A DNA stretch of 34,243 nucleotides from Ruminococcus sp. (GTDB lineage Bacteria; Bacillota; Clostridia; Oscillospirales; Ruminococcaceae). Within the stretch, counting starts at the first letter, position 1; the number at the start of each line of letters is the position of its first letter. Below are positions 15,751 through 24,908 of the stretch, in pieces. The translations under genes were made by a program, and so were the position numbers. The notes below the pieces were generated by a model. The model saw only the letters and a list, made by a program, of their open reading frames with translations, was not told the origin of the DNA and did not search any database. Location of the stretch: positions 1-34,243 of the forward strand of contig JAFYFU010000087.1 of NCBI GenBank assembly GCA_017543595.1, in the 5' to 3' direction.

Positions 15751-17085
15751 TCAGGGAGTAAGTCTGTTTGGTCCTCTGAACAGGAACATTGATTCCTTTA
15801 TGTGAAGTCCGAAAAGGAGCATGGTCAGTCGGTCTACGCCGATTCCGAAACCGCCGTGAGGAGGACAGCCGTACCTGAAAAATTCAAGATAGAATTTAAC
15901 GTCCTCTGCAAGACCTTTTTCTTCTGCCTGTTTTTTGAGGACATCATAGCGGTGTTCACGCTGTGCGCCTGTGGTTATCTCAACGCCTCTCCATATAAGG
16001 TCATAACCCATAGGTATGCCGTTTTCGTCCCTCATATGATAGAAAGCTCTCTTTTCGGGTCCGAAATCCGTAACGAAAAGAAATTCATGGTTATAGTGTT
16101 TCTTTACCCATTCATAGCTTAATCTCTCCGCATCTGTTGTAAGGTCGTTCTTTTCGGATTCGTCAACGGTATAGCCGTATTCTTCTTCAAGGGCTTTGTA
16201 GAGGTCGGCAAGCTTTACAACAGGGAAAGGAGTTTCGGGGACGATAACTTCCGTTCCGAAAAGTTCCTTTATTTCCTCGCCGTATTTTTCCTTTACGGCT
16301 GAAAGCATGGCTTTGAGAAGTTCTTCTTCCATTTTCATTACGTCTTTGTAGGAATTTATATAGCTAAATTCAAGGTCAAAGCCCGTAAATTCAGTTGTGT
16401 GCTTGCTTGTGTAGGATTTTTCCGCACGGAAAACAGGTCCTACTTCAAAGATTCTCTCGAAACCGCTTGCCATAGCCATTTGCTTGTAGAACTGAGGGCT
16501 TTGTGCAAGGTATGCGTTTCTGTCGAAATATTTAACTTCAAAGACATTCGCACCGCTTTCGCTTGCCGCACCGATAAGCTTGGGAGTGTGTATCTCTATG
16601 AATTTTCTGTCAAGCAAAAACTGACGCATGGCATTTACCATAACTGTCTGAGCCTTGAACATAAGCTGATTTTCGTCTGTTCTGAGGTCAATCCAGCGGT
16701 AGTCTATTCTCTGGTCTATGCTTGAACGCTCAACAGCGGCTTTTTTCTTTGTTGCGGGAATATCTTTCCTTGCAATCGGGAGAGCCTCCGCAATGCTTTC
16801 GATGATTATTTCATCGGGTACGATGTCGATACCGCCGAGTTTTACATAATCGTCCTCTCTTACAGTGCCGACAACGGTTATAACGGAATCGCCCGTTAAT
16901 TTTTCAAGAGTGTCGCAGAGTTCGGGTTTAAGTTCCTTTTCAACAGTTACCTGCACTTTGCCTGTTATGTCTTTCACAACGATAAAAGCCATTTTACGGC
17001 TGTTTCTGAAATTCTCGACAAAGCCCTGAACTTTGATTTGCTGTCCGATAAAGTCTCTTATATCGGAAATATATGTTTTTTCCAT
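15751..17085 (-). CDS. aspS: Aspartyl-tRNA synthetase, archaeal type (probably Asp-tRNA(Asp/Asn))
   Basis: Charges tRNA with aspartate. The start is placed at ATG 17085: AAGGAG lies 8 nt before it and overlaps the codons after a further upstream ATG at 17103. 444 residues: an OB-fold anticodon-binding domain (about 10-105, IKVQGFVENF, VQVTVEKEL) and a class II core with motif 2 (FRAEKSYTSKHTTEF) and motif 3 (GFGIGVDRLTMLL), ending in FRGPNRLTP. The ending 'RLTP' and the lack of the 100-residue GAD insert of the 590-residue bacterial AspRS place it with the archaeal AspRS group rather than with bacterial AsnRS (which ends in FPRTPG). Bacterial members often also make Asp-tRNA(Asn) for GatCAB; that cannot be settled here. 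An AsnRS label is the main alternative. Confidence 0.85.
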   Translation of the reverse strand: MEKTYISDIRDFIGQQIKVQGFVENFRNSRKMAFIVVKDITGKVQVTVEKELKPELCDTLEKLTGDSVITVVGTVREDDYVKLGGIDIVPDEIIIESIAEALPIARKDIPATKKKAAVERSSIDQRIDYRWIDLRTDENQLMFKAQTVMVNAMRQFLLDRKFIEIHTPKLIGAASESGANVFEVKYFDRNAYLAQSPQFYKQMAMASGFERIFEVGPVFRAEKSYTSKHTTEFTGFDLEFSYINSYKDVMKMEEELLKAMLSAVKEKYGEEIKELFGTEVIVPETPFPVVKLADLYKALEEEYGYTVDESEKNDLTTDAERLSYEWVKKHYNHEFLFVTDFGPEKRAFYHMRDENGIPMGYDLIWRGVEITTGAQREHRYDVLKKQAEEKGLAEDVKFYLEFFRYGCPPHGGFGIGVDRLTMLLFGLHIKESMFLFRGPNRLTP

Positions 17086-17124
17086 TGTCAATGCTCCTTG
17101 CATTTTAATATATTACCACATTGA

Positions 17125-17153
17125 ATTATACCACATAAATATTTATTTGTCAA
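17125..17153 (-). promoter_or_regulatory. Promoter of aspS
   Basis: Minus strand: TTGACA (17148-17153), 17-bp spacer, TATAAT (17125-17130): a full consensus site. The leader is about 35 nt; no T-box is visible. Confidence 0.9.
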
Positions 17154-17183
17154 TCATATTTGAATTTTTATTTAAAAATATGC

Positions 17184-17212
17184 TTGACATATGCCCTTGA
17201 ATATGCTAAAAT
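17184..17212 (+). promoter_or_regulatory. Promoter of the O-acetylhomoserine sulfhydrylase gene
   Basis: TTGACA (17184-17189), 17-bp spacer, TAAAAT (17207-17212). The leader is about 40 nt, so there is no room for a SAM riboswitch. Confidence 0.85.
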
Positions 17213-17228
17213 AAGTTCTGTATTATAT

Positions 17229-17242
17229 ACGCTTTAAAGCGT
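17229..17242. promoter_or_regulatory. 14-bp palindrome just downstream of the transcription start
   Basis: ACGCTTTAAAGCGT is a perfect inverted repeat about 10-24 nt after the predicted start and 3 nt before the AAGGAGG ribosome site. It could be a repressor operator or a small leader hairpin next to the ribosome site. Confidence 0.5.
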
Positions 17243-17260
17243 TAAGGAGGTAGTTTTAGA

Positions 17261-18529
17261 ATGAACATAGAAACAAAATGCCTGCACGCAGGCTACACAC
17301 CCAAAAATACCGAGCCGAGAGTTGTGCCGATAGTACAGAGTACAACTTATGTGTACGATTCAACAGATGACGTTGCGGCTGTATTCGATGACCCCACAAA
17401 AAGCCTTATTTATTCAAGATTTGAGAATCCTACCGTTATGGCTGTTGAGGATAAGATTGCCGCTCTCGAAGGCGGTGTCGGTGCTATGTGTACTTCAAGC
17501 GGACAGGCTGCATCTCTCTGCTCGATACTCAACATATGCAAGGCAGGCGACAGCATTATCTCAACAACTGCTATTTACGGCGGTACTGTAAACCTCTTTG
17601 CGGTTACTTTCAAGAGAATGGGAATTGAATGTATATTCGTTTCTCCCGATGCTTCCGAGGACGAAATCCGTGCGGCTTTCAAGCCCAACACAAAGGCTGT
17701 TTTCGGTGAAACTCTTGCAAACCCAGCACTCACTGTCTTTGATATAGAGAAATTCGCAAAAATCGCCCACGAAAACAATGTTCCGCTTATTGTTGACAAT
17801 ACTTTCCCGACACCTATTCTCTGCCGTCCCATTGAACACGGTGCAGATATAGTTGTACATTCCACATCTAAATATATGGACGGTCACGCTGTACAGGTTG
17901 GCGGTGTTATAGTCGATGCAGGTACTTTTGACTGGACAAACGGAAAATTCCCCGAATTTACCGAACCCGATGAAAGCTATCACGGAACAATCTACACAAA
18001 GGCTTACGGAAAAGCTGCCTATATCGTAAAGGCAAGAATGCAGCTTATGCGTGACCTCGGCTGTTATCCCTCCGCACAGTCAGCATTCTATCTCAATCTC
18101 GGTCTTGAAACTCTCGCCGTAAGAATGAAACAGTACTGCGAAAATGCTTTGACTGTTGCAAAGTACCTTGAATCAAATGATTTGGTTGAATCAGTAAACT
18201 ATCCCGTACTTGAAAGCAATCCCTATAATGAACTTGCCAAGAAATACCTCCCTGACGGTTGCAGCGGAGTTATTTCATTCGTTATAAAGGGCGGAAGAAA
18301 TACGGCTGTCAAGTTCATGGATTCGCTTAAACTTGCGTCAAATGAAGTTCATGTCGCAGATATAAGAACGTGTGTTCTTCACCCCGCAAGTGCAACCCAC
18401 AGACAGCTTACAGATGAACAGCTTGTGGCAGCAGGCATAAACGGCGGACTTATAAGATTCTCCGTTGGTCTTGAAAACATCAACGATATCCTTGATGATT
18501 TGAAACAGGCTTTTGAGGCAATAAAATAA
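17261..18529 (+). CDS. metY: O-acetylhomoserine aminocarboxypropyltransferase (sulfhydrylase), PLP enzyme
   Basis: Forms homocysteine (or methionine) from O-acetylhomoserine and sulfide (or methanethiol) in the cytoplasm: the direct sulfhydrylation route to methionine. 422 residues, the usual length for MetY. Family blocks seen: TKCLHAGY at the start, YSRFENPTVMAVEDKIAALEGG, SSGQAA (PLP phosphate region), TAIYGGTVNLF, VDNTFPTP (the Asp that pairs with the pyridine nitrogen) and the PLP-binding Lys204 in HSTSKYMDGH. The longer insert around 215-255 (DWTNGKFPEFTEP...YHGTIY) is typical of MetY rather than MetB/MetC. Other Cys/Met-metabolism PLP enzymes (methionine gamma-lyase) are possible but less likely. 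The ribosome site AAGGAGG and a single-gene transcript with its own terminator are clear. Confidence 0.92.
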   Translation: MNIETKCLHAGYTPKNTEPRVVPIVQSTTYVYDSTDDVAAVFDDPTKSLIYSRFENPTVMAVEDKIAALEGGVGAMCTSSGQAASLCSILNICKAGDSIISTTAIYGGTVNLFAVTFKRMGIECIFVSPDASEDEIRAAFKPNTKAVFGETLANPALTVFDIEKFAKIAHENNVPLIVDNTFPTPILCRPIEHGADIVVHSTSKYMDGHAVQVGGVIVDAGTFDWTNGKFPEFTEPDESYHGTIYTKAYGKAAYIVKARMQLMRDLGCYPSAQSAFYLNLGLETLAVRMKQYCENALTVAKYLESNDLVESVNYPVLESNPYNELAKKYLPDGCSGVISFVIKGGRNTAVKFMDSLKLASNEVHVADIRTCVLHPASATHRQLTDEQLVAAGINGGLIRFSVGLENINDILDDLKQAFEAIK

Positions 18530-18538
18530 TAATAAAAT

Positions 18539-18564
18539 TCCCTGCATTTGCAGGGAGTTTTTTT
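18539..18564 (+). terminator. Intrinsic terminator of metY
   Basis: TCCCTGC (18539-18545) / GCAGGGA (18550-18556), loop ATTT, followed by a run of seven T. Confidence 0.88.
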
Positions 18565-18595
18565 GTTTAAATCCTGTAAAAATCCAACAAACAGA

Positions 18596-18624
18596 TTGAC
18601 AAATATTTGTAGAAATGATATAAT
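18596..18624 (+). promoter_or_regulatory. Promoter of the ABC exporter gene
   Basis: TTGACA (18596-18601), 17-bp spacer, TATAAT (18619-18624): full consensus; leader about 38 nt. Confidence 0.9.
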
Positions 18625-18668
18625 TAACTGTTAGTTTCTGCATACAAATAATAAAGAAAGGTGATTGA

Positions 18669-21629
18669 ATGTTGCAATTAAAAAATATAATCAAAAAATA
18701 CGGTGAGGGCGAAAATGTCGTCACCGCCCTCAACGGTGTAAGTATTGCTTTCCGTGAGAATGAATTTGTGTCGATTCTCGGTCATTCGGGCTGCGGAAAA
18801 ACTACCCTGCTGAATATAATCGGCGGTCTTGACCACTACACATCGGGCGATTTGATAATCAACGGAGTTTCCACAAAACAGTACAAAGACAGAGACTGGG
18901 ACGCTTACAGAAATCACTCCATAGGCTTTATTTTCCAAAGCTATAACCTTATACCTCATCAGACAGTTTTGTCAAATGTTGAACTCGCCCTGACAATTTC
19001 AGGCGTTTCAAAATCCGAAAGAAGAAAACGTGCAAAAGAAGCCCTCGAAAAAGTCGGTCTCGGAAATCAACTGCACAAAAGACCGAATCAGATGTCGGGC
19101 GGTCAGATGCAGAGAGTTGCTATCGCCCGTGCCTTGATTAATAATCCCGATATTCTGCTTGCCGATGAACCAACAGGCGCACTCGACAGCGAAACAAGCA
19201 TACAGGTTATGGAACTGTTAAAAGAAATAGCCAAAGACAAGCTTGTCATAATGGTAACGCATAACCCCGAACTCGCAGAAAAATATTCTACCCGCATAGT
19301 TAAAATAAAAGACGGTCAGCTTACTTCCGACAGTGCGCCCTATACCCCCGAAAAGGAAGAAATCAAAGAGGCAAAAAAGAAACGTGTTTCAATGTCTTTC
19401 GGAACGGCTGTATCGCTCTCAATGAACAATCTTTTAACTAAAAAAGGACGTACCGTCCTGACTGCCTTTGCAGGTTCAATAGGAATTATAGGCATAGCCC
19501 TTATATTATCCCTCGCAACGGGCATAAATGAGTATATAAACGATATTCAGGAGGAAACGCTTTCTTCGTATCCTTTGCAGATAATGCGTGAAAATGCCGA
19601 TACTTCGGGAATGATTGAATCCGTCATGGAGGCGCACCAAAACCTCGGCGAAAAAGAATTTGATGAAGGCAGAGTTTACGCAAATACGGACGTTTATGAT
19701 ATTTTCAACTCTTTCAATTCCGCTGCAAAACAAATCAACAATATGAACGATTTCAAGACTTTCCTTGAAAATGATGAAATCGTTCAGGAAAAAGCAAGCG
19801 CACTCGCCTACTCCTACGATATAAAAATGCCCGTCTATACACAGTCCCCGTCAGGAGATATAGTTAAAGTTGATTTCATGGATATGTACTCGGAAGCCCT
19901 CGGAATGAAAGATTCCGAATATATGACACAAGCTATGAACAACCCAATGACAGGCTTTGAAACTCAGGCTTTCGGACTTAATGTAATGGAGGAACTCCTC
20001 CCCGCAGAAAACGGCGACCCCGTAAATGAATTGATTAAAAGTCAGTATGATATTGTATACGGCAGATACCCCGAAAAATATGATGAAGTTGTTGTCGTTC
20101 TCACTAAGAACAACGAAATACCCGATGTTATTACATATTCACTCGGACTTAAAGACAGAGAAGGATTTTCCGAAACTCTCAGCGCAGTAATGACCGACAG
20201 CATAATAGAAAACTACGGTCAGGTTGAATGGAGTTTTGAAGAAATAATGGACAAGGAATTTAAACTCATTCTCCCCTGCGAATACTATAAGAAAAATGAA
20301 AACGGTACGGGCTGCACAGACCTCACCGCAACGGAAAAAGGTCTTGAATATCTCTTTAAATCGGAAGATATCGGAACAGATTTAAAAATAGTCGGATTCA
20401 TAAGACCCAATGAGGACGTTAAAGCCGCTATGATAAGCAGTTATGTGGGCTATACAAACAAGCTTACACAGTACATAATAGACAAGACAAACAAAAGCGA
20501 TATCGTAAAGGAGCAGGCTGACAATAAAACAGATGATATCCTCACGGGTACTAAATTCATGACAGACGACTATACAGAACCCTCGGACGAGGAAAAAATC
20601 AATACAATAAAAGATTTCATATCAAATGCCGATAATGATACAAAAGCCGATATGTTCAGATTTGTTTCCGAACAGCCCGACCCCTCAATGCTTGAAAAAC
20701 AAATAGCAGAGGCTATGAAAGATTTCAAGAAAGAGGATTTCATAAAGCAGATAACAGATATGTATTCCGCAGAACTCGGCGTTGATGCCTCTCAGGTCAC
20801 GGACTATATAAACCAGATGAGCGATGAGGAAATAAAACAATATGCGGAAGAAGCCGCAAAAGCCCAAATTTCCGAACAGTACGCTCAGGAGGCTGAAAAG
20901 AAACTCGCCTCAATGACAAATGAACAGCTTTCCGCACAGTTCGACAAACTTCCCCTCACAGACGAAATATATCTCCTGCTTTTTGAGGAATACACCCCCG
21001 AACAGATTTCCGAATCAACTTATGAGGATAATTTAAGACTTCTCGGAAAAGCCGATGAGTCCGACCCCTCACAGATAAGAATATATGCAAAGACTTTTGA
21101 GGACAAAGACGCAGTTTCCGCAAGAATAGACGCTTACAACGACACGGCAAGCGAAAAGGATTTCATTCATTTCACAGACTATGTTGCACTTCTCATGTCA
21201 TCTGTAACAAGCATAATAAGCGGTATATCCTATCTTCTTATAGCCTTTGTGGGAATATCCCTTGTCGTTTCTTCTATCATGATTGGAATTATAACTTATA
21301 TTTCAGTCCTTGAAAGAACAAGGGAAATAGGAATACTCCGTGCAATAGGTGCTTCAAAGCATGACGTTTCAACGGTATTCAATGCGGAAACTCTGCTTGT
21401 CGGACTTACTGCGGGACTTATCGGAATAGGAATATCATATCTTTTAACTATCCCGATAAATATAATAATCCACAATGTCACAAGCCTTGACACACTCAAC
21501 GCCCGTGTGCCTGCACTCGGCGCACTTGCACTTGTCGGAATAAGTATGGTTCTTACGCTTATCGCAGGACTTATCCCGTCAAGAATAGCCTCAAAGAAAG
21601 ACCCTGTTGAGGCTCTCAGAACAGAATAA
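18669..21629 (+). CDS. MacB/FtsX-type ABC transporter, fused ATPase and permease
   Basis: 986 residues. ATPase in residues 1-225: Walker A GHSGCGKT (38-45), Q-loop near FIFQSYNL, signature MSGGQ (142-146), Walker B ILLADEPTGAL (162-172), H-loop THNP (His198). One transmembrane helix follows (about 266-285), then an extracytoplasmic domain of about 560 residues with acidic, helical, probably coiled-coil stretches (about 640-800), then three more helices (about 855-975) with the FtsX-family motif SVLERTREIGILRAIGAS. The four-helix layout with a large external domain is that of MacB-type mechanotransmitting transporters, which pull or release lipids, peptides or proteins at the membrane rather than move solutes through a channel. 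Substrate unknown. The gene is monocistronic, with AAAGGTG before the ATG. Its stop abuts the convergent GNAT gene. Confidence 0.9.
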   Translation: MLQLKNIIKKYGEGENVVTALNGVSIAFRENEFVSILGHSGCGKTTLLNIIGGLDHYTSGDLIINGVSTKQYKDRDWDAYRNHSIGFIFQSYNLIPHQTVLSNVELALTISGVSKSERRKRAKEALEKVGLGNQLHKRPNQMSGGQMQRVAIARALINNPDILLADEPTGALDSETSIQVMELLKEIAKDKLVIMVTHNPELAEKYSTRIVKIKDGQLTSDSAPYTPEKEEIKEAKKKRVSMSFGTAVSLSMNNLLTKKGRTVLTAFAGSIGIIGIALILSLATGINEYINDIQEETLSSYPLQIMRENADTSGMIESVMEAHQNLGEKEFDEGRVYANTDVYDIFNSFNSAAKQINNMNDFKTFLENDEIVQEKASALAYSYDIKMPVYTQSPSGDIVKVDFMDMYSEALGMKDSEYMTQAMNNPMTGFETQAFGLNVMEELLPAENGDPVNELIKSQYDIVYGRYPEKYDEVVVVLTKNNEIPDVITYSLGLKDREGFSETLSAVMTDSIIENYGQVEWSFEEIMDKEFKLILPCEYYKKNENGTGCTDLTATEKGLEYLFKSEDIGTDLKIVGFIRPNEDVKAAMISSYVGYTNKLTQYIIDKTNKSDIVKEQADNKTDDILTGTKFMTDDYTEPSDEEKINTIKDFISNADNDTKADMFRFVSEQPDPSMLEKQIAEAMKDFKKEDFIKQITDMYSAELGVDASQVTDYINQMSDEEIKQYAEEAAKAQISEQYAQEAEKKLASMTNEQLSAQFDKLPLTDEIYLLLFEEYTPEQISESTYEDNLRLLGKADESDPSQIRIYAKTFEDKDAVSARIDAYNDTASEKDFIHFTDYVALLMSSVTSIISGISYLLIAFVGISLVVSSIMIGIITYISVLERTREIGILRAIGASKHDVSTVFNAETLLVGLTAGLIGIGISYLLTIPINIIIHNVTSLDTLNARVPALGALALVGISMVLTLIAGLIPSRIASKKDPVEALRTE

Positions 21630-22166
21630 TCATAAAAACCATTTGTCCGCAAGAGTAGGGCTTTCATAGCCCCAGTCCTCAGGAACGCCGTGAGCAGTCA
21701 TGATAAAGCCGTTTTTCCTGAGAACCTCTGCGGACGCTTTGTTTTCAATCATGGTGCTTGCGGTTATTATTTCAATATCCGTCCTGTAAAGATACTCAAT
21801 CATAAGCGCAACGGCTTCCGTTGCAATTCCCTGTCCCCAGTATTCTTCCCTCAGCCTGTAACCTATGCTTATTTTGTGCATATTGTCGTTAAAGCCGTAA
21901 AATTCGGCAATACCGCAGAACTCACAGGATTTTTTCAGATATATGCCCGTTATTACGGATTCCCTGTTGCCGAAACATTCCGAATATATCTTGTCCGTCA
22001 GGCAGTCCATGTCTGTATATTTTTTCTCAAAAAGAAAAGTCGGGAGATATCTGTAAACATTCGGATTGTTCACAAGGACGGAAAGTCCGTCTGCATCTGA
22101 TTTCCTGATTTTGCCGATAACTATTTGATTTTTTTCGATAAAGGGTATTTCGTCAAATATTTTCAT
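21630..22166 (-). CDS. GNAT acetyltransferase, RimJ/RimL-like
   Basis: 178 residues. It shows the acetyl-CoA-binding motif A region ISIGYRLREEYWGQGIATEA (Q-G-x-G/A) and the later ASTMIENKASAEVLRKNGF block, the hallmark of the RimJ/RimL-like subgroup that acetylates protein N-termini or small molecules using acetyl-CoA. The substrate cannot be deduced. AGGAGG lies 7 nt before the ATG. Its stop codon begins on the base next to the stop of the convergent ABC exporter gene, with no hairpin between, so the two transcripts must overlap. Confidence 0.88.
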   Translation of the reverse strand: MKIFDEIPFIEKNQIVIGKIRKSDADGLSVLVNNPNVYRYLPTFLFEKKYTDMDCLTDKIYSECFGNRESVITGIYLKKSCEFCGIAEFYGFNDNMHKISIGYRLREEYWGQGIATEAVALMIEYLYRTDIEIITASTMIENKASAEVLRKNGFIMTAHGVPEDWGYESPTLADKWFL

Positions 22167-22199
22167 ATTAGCCTCCTGTTTAAATTAATGCTGAACTTA

Positions 22200-22228
22200 A
22201 TTATATCATATTTAAAAAATTTCTGCAA
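22200..22228 (-). promoter_or_regulatory. Promoter of the GNAT gene
   Basis: Minus strand: TTGCAG (22223-22228), 17-bp spacer, TATAAT (22200-22205). Back-to-back with the leuS promoter, 11 bp away. Confidence 0.8.
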
Positions 22229-22239
22229 GAAGAAATATA

Positions 22240-22268
22240 TTGACTTTTATTTTTCGTTGTGATATAAT
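22240..22268 (+). promoter_or_regulatory. Promoter of leuS
   Basis: TTGACT (22240-22245), 17-bp spacer, TATAAT (22263-22268). The leader of about 35 nt is too short for a T-box, which is notable for an aminoacyl-tRNA synthetase gene in this group. Confidence 0.88.
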
Positions 22269-22308
22269 TAGTGGGTAAAAAAATCTTTTTTGAAATGAGG
22301 AAACAAAA

Positions 22309-24750
22309 ATGGGAAAACTGCACTATAACAGCAGTATCGACTCCAAATGGCAGAAAATCTGGAAAGATACCGAGCTGTATCATTTTGACGTAAATTCGGA
22401 TAAAAAGAAAATCTATCTCCTTGAAATGTTCTCTTATCCCTCCGCAAGCAAGCTCCATATGGGTCACTGGTGGAATTACAGCCTCCCCGACAGTTGGGGA
22501 CGCATGAAACGTATGCAGGGATTCAATGTCTTTCACCCGATGGGATTCGATGCTTTCGGACTTCCTGCCGAAAACTACGCCATAAAGACAGGTATTCACC
22601 CCAAGGATTCCACAAATGAAAATATCGCAACCATGGAACAGCAACTTGCTTCAATCGGCTGTACCTATGACTGGTCACACGAAATAAAAACCTGCGACCC
22701 CTCTTATTATAAGTGGACACAGTGGCTTTTCATTCAGCTTTACAAGCACGGTCTTGCATACAAGAAAGAGGCTCTTGTAAACTGGTGTCCCAAATGCAAT
22801 ACCGTTCTCGCAAATGAACAGGCTGCGGGCGGTGTCTGCGAAAGATGCGGAAGTACCGTTGAACAGAGAAATATGAGTCAGTGGTTCTTTAAAATCACCG
22901 ACTATGCGGAAGAACTCCTCAGCGGTCACGACAAACTCGACTGGCCCGAACGCACAAAGAGTATTCAGAAAAACTGGATTGGAAGAAGTACGGGTACGGA
23001 AGTTTCTTTCAAGGTGGAAAATTCCGATGAAATTATTTCCGTATTCACAACAAGAGTTGATACCCTTATGGGACTTTCCTATATAGTTCTTGCACCCGAA
23101 TCACCCCTCGCACTTAAACTTACAACTCCCGAACAGAAAGAAGTTGTCGAAAATTACATCAAGGAAGCCATGAAAAAGAACGAAATCGAACGTTCAAGCA
23201 CTTCCGCAGACTACGAAAAAACAGGCGTTTTCACAGGTTCTTATGCTGTTCACCCCCTCACGGGAAAAACCGTTCAGGTATGGATAAGCGATTATGTTAT
23301 CGCAAGCTACGGCACAGGCGCAGTTATGGCTGTTCCCGCACATGATGAGAGAGACTTTGAATTTGCAACAAAATTCAATCTCCCCATTAACAGAGTTATC
23401 ACCGCAAAGGACGGAAATGAAGAACTCCCCTACTGCGAAAAGGGTATACTCATAAACAGCGGAAAATATGACGGCATGGACTTTGAAACTGCTAAGAAAA
23501 CTATGACTGCCGACCTCTCCGCTATGGGTATGGGAAGCGAAAAAGTTACCTACCGTCTGAGAGACTGGTCTGTTTCCCGTCAGAGATACTGGGGCTGTCC
23601 GATTCCCGTTGTTTACTGCGACAAGTGCGGAACTGTCCCCGTTCCCGAAGAACAGCTCCCTGTTGAACTTCCCTATGATGTTGAGTTTATGCCGACAGGC
23701 GAATCACCTCTCAAATCCTGCGAATCATACGTAAATACAACCTGCCCGTGCTGCGGCGGAAAAGCTAAGAGAGAAACAGATACTCTCGATACTTTCGTAT
23801 GCTCCTCATGGTATCAGCTCAGATATCCCGAAAATACAAGAGATGATGTTCCTTTCGGTGAGGATACCGTTAATAAGTTCATGCCCGTTGATAAATATGT
23901 CGGCGGTATCGAACACGCAGCCATGCACCTTCTCTATTGCAGATTTATATACAAGGCTCTCCGTGATATGGGCTATCTCAAAGGCGATGAACCCTATCCG
24001 TCACTCGTTCATCAGGGCGTTATATTCGGACCGGACGGCGCAAGAATGAGCAAATCCCGTGGAAATACAGTCGCTCCCGATGAGTATGTAAGCAAATACG
24101 GCTCAGACGTTTTCCGTACATATCTCGCTTTCGGCTTTGAGTATTCCGCAGGCGGTGCTTGGAAAGACAGCGGTATTGAGGGAATTTCAACCTTTTTCAG
24201 AAGATTTACCCGTATGGTTGAATCATTTATCGAAAATCAGAATGACGGCAAAGATATAATCGTAAATGCCGAGGCTGACAGAATCCGCCACAAAACCATA
24301 AAAGCCGTTACAAACGATGTTGAGAATTTCCACTTCAATACTGCTATTGCAAGACTTATGGAGTTCTGCACGGCTATCATAAAGTATCAGTCCGAATGTG
24401 AGAGAAACTCCGCATTTGAACGCTCTCTCGTTGAGGACTTCATCAAGATGATAGGCATTTTCGCTCCCCATTACGGCGAGGAACTCTGGGAGGCAATCGG
24501 CAACGAATACTCTCTCTTTAATCAGGACTGGTGCGTACTGGACGAATCGAAAACCGTTTCCGACCAGTTTGAACTTGCCGTTCAGGTATGCGGAAAAATC
24601 AAGGATAAAATGATGGCTGCCGCTGACAGCTCAGAAGAAGAAATAAAGGCTGCTGCGCTCTCTCTTGAAAAGGTCAAGGCTTTCATAGGTGACAAGCCCG
24701 TAAGAAAAGTTATTGTTATCAAGAACAGACTTGTAAATATAGTAGTTTGA
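22309..24750 (+). CDS. leuS: Leucyl-tRNA synthetase
   Basis: Charges tRNA(Leu) with leucine. 813 residues, within the bacterial range. The class I HIGH motif is HMGH ([15 protein letters not shown], about 43-57) and the KMSKS motif is RMSKS ([10 protein letters not shown]). A zinc knuckle with CPKC and CERC lies at about residue 160-185. The CP1 editing domain is present, with [18 protein letters not shown] and AHDERDFEF (the conserved editing Asp), so mischarged Ile/norvaline should be cleared. The anticodon-binding helical bundle (about 640-760) and a C-terminal domain are complete. GAGGAAACAAAAATG gives the start. Confidence 0.97.
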   Translation: MGKLHYNSSIDSKWQKIWKDTELYHFDVNSDKKKIYLLEMFSYPSASKLHMGHWWNYSLPDSWGRMKRMQGFNVFHPMGFDAFGLPAENYAIKTGIHPKDSTNENIATMEQQLASIGCTYDWSHEIKTCDPSYYKWTQWLFIQLYKHGLAYKKEALVNWCPKCNTVLANEQAAGGVCERCGSTVEQRNMSQWFFKITDYAEELLSGHDKLDWPERTKSIQKNWIGRSTGTEVSFKVENSDEIISVFTTRVDTLMGLSYIVLAPESPLALKLTTPEQKEVVENYIKEAMKKNEIERSSTSADYEKTGVFTGSYAVHPLTGKTVQVWISDYVIASYGTGAVMAVPAHDERDFEFATKFNLPINRVITAKDGNEELPYCEKGILINSGKYDGMDFETAKKTMTADLSAMGMGSEKVTYRLRDWSVSRQRYWGCPIPVVYCDKCGTVPVPEEQLPVELPYDVEFMPTGESPLKSCESYVNTTCPCCGGKAKRETDTLDTFVCSSWYQLRYPENTRDDVPFGEDTVNKFMPVDKYVGGIEHAAMHLLYCRFIYKALRDMGYLKGDEPYPSLVHQGVIFGPDGARMSKSRGNTVAPDEYVSKYGSDVFRTYLAFGFEYSAGGAWKDSGIEGISTFFRRFTRMVESFIENQNDGKDIIVNAEADRIRHKTIKAVTNDVENFHFNTAIARLMEFCTAIIKYQSECERNSAFERSLVEDFIKMIGIFAPHYGEELWEAIGNEYSLFNQDWCVLDESKTVSDQFELAVQVCGKIKDKMMAAADSSEEEIKAAALSLEKVKAFIGDKPVRKVIVIKNRLVNIVV

Positions 24751-24765
24751 TTAATAAATTACACA

Positions 24766-24793
24766 AAAAGCCTGAGAAAAATCTCAGGCTTTT
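24766..24793 (+). terminator. Intrinsic terminator of leuS
   Basis: AAAAGCCTGAGA (24766-24777) / TCTCAGGCTTTT (24782-24793), loop of 4 A. The stem matches that of the terminator at 15712-15736. Confidence 0.88.
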
Positions 24794-24808
24794 CTGTAAA
24801 CAAGAGGA

Positions 24809-24884
24809 AATTTGCGCCCTTGTGCCGAAAGTGAACGCAACAAAGTGAAGTGAACGAAGGCACAAGCCCCAAAAGGCGCAAATT
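24809..24884. repeat. Large imperfect inverted repeat upstream of the tyrosine recombinase gene
   Basis: AATTTGCGCC plus CTTGTGCC (24809-24826) are matched by GGCACAAG (24859-24866) and GGCGCAAATT (24875-24884), giving 18 bp of pairing with an 8-nt bulge (CCCCAAAA). The inner 32-nt loop contains two copies of AGTGAACG. There is no T-run on either side, so it is not an ordinary terminator. It may be an RNA structure in the leader of the recombinase gene, a dispersed palindromic repeat, or a recombination site. Confidence 0.6.
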
Positions 24885-24908
24885 GACGGTTTTAAATAAG
24901 GAGAAAAT

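Noticed and set aside
17213-17260. SAM or T-box riboswitch before metY
   Set aside because: The leader is about 40 nt, far too short, and shows only one small palindrome.
24827-24858. CRISPR-like repeats (AGTGAACG twice)
   Set aside because: Only two 8-nt copies inside the loop of an inverted repeat, with no repeat-spacer structure; no CRISPR array or cas gene was found anywhere in the window.
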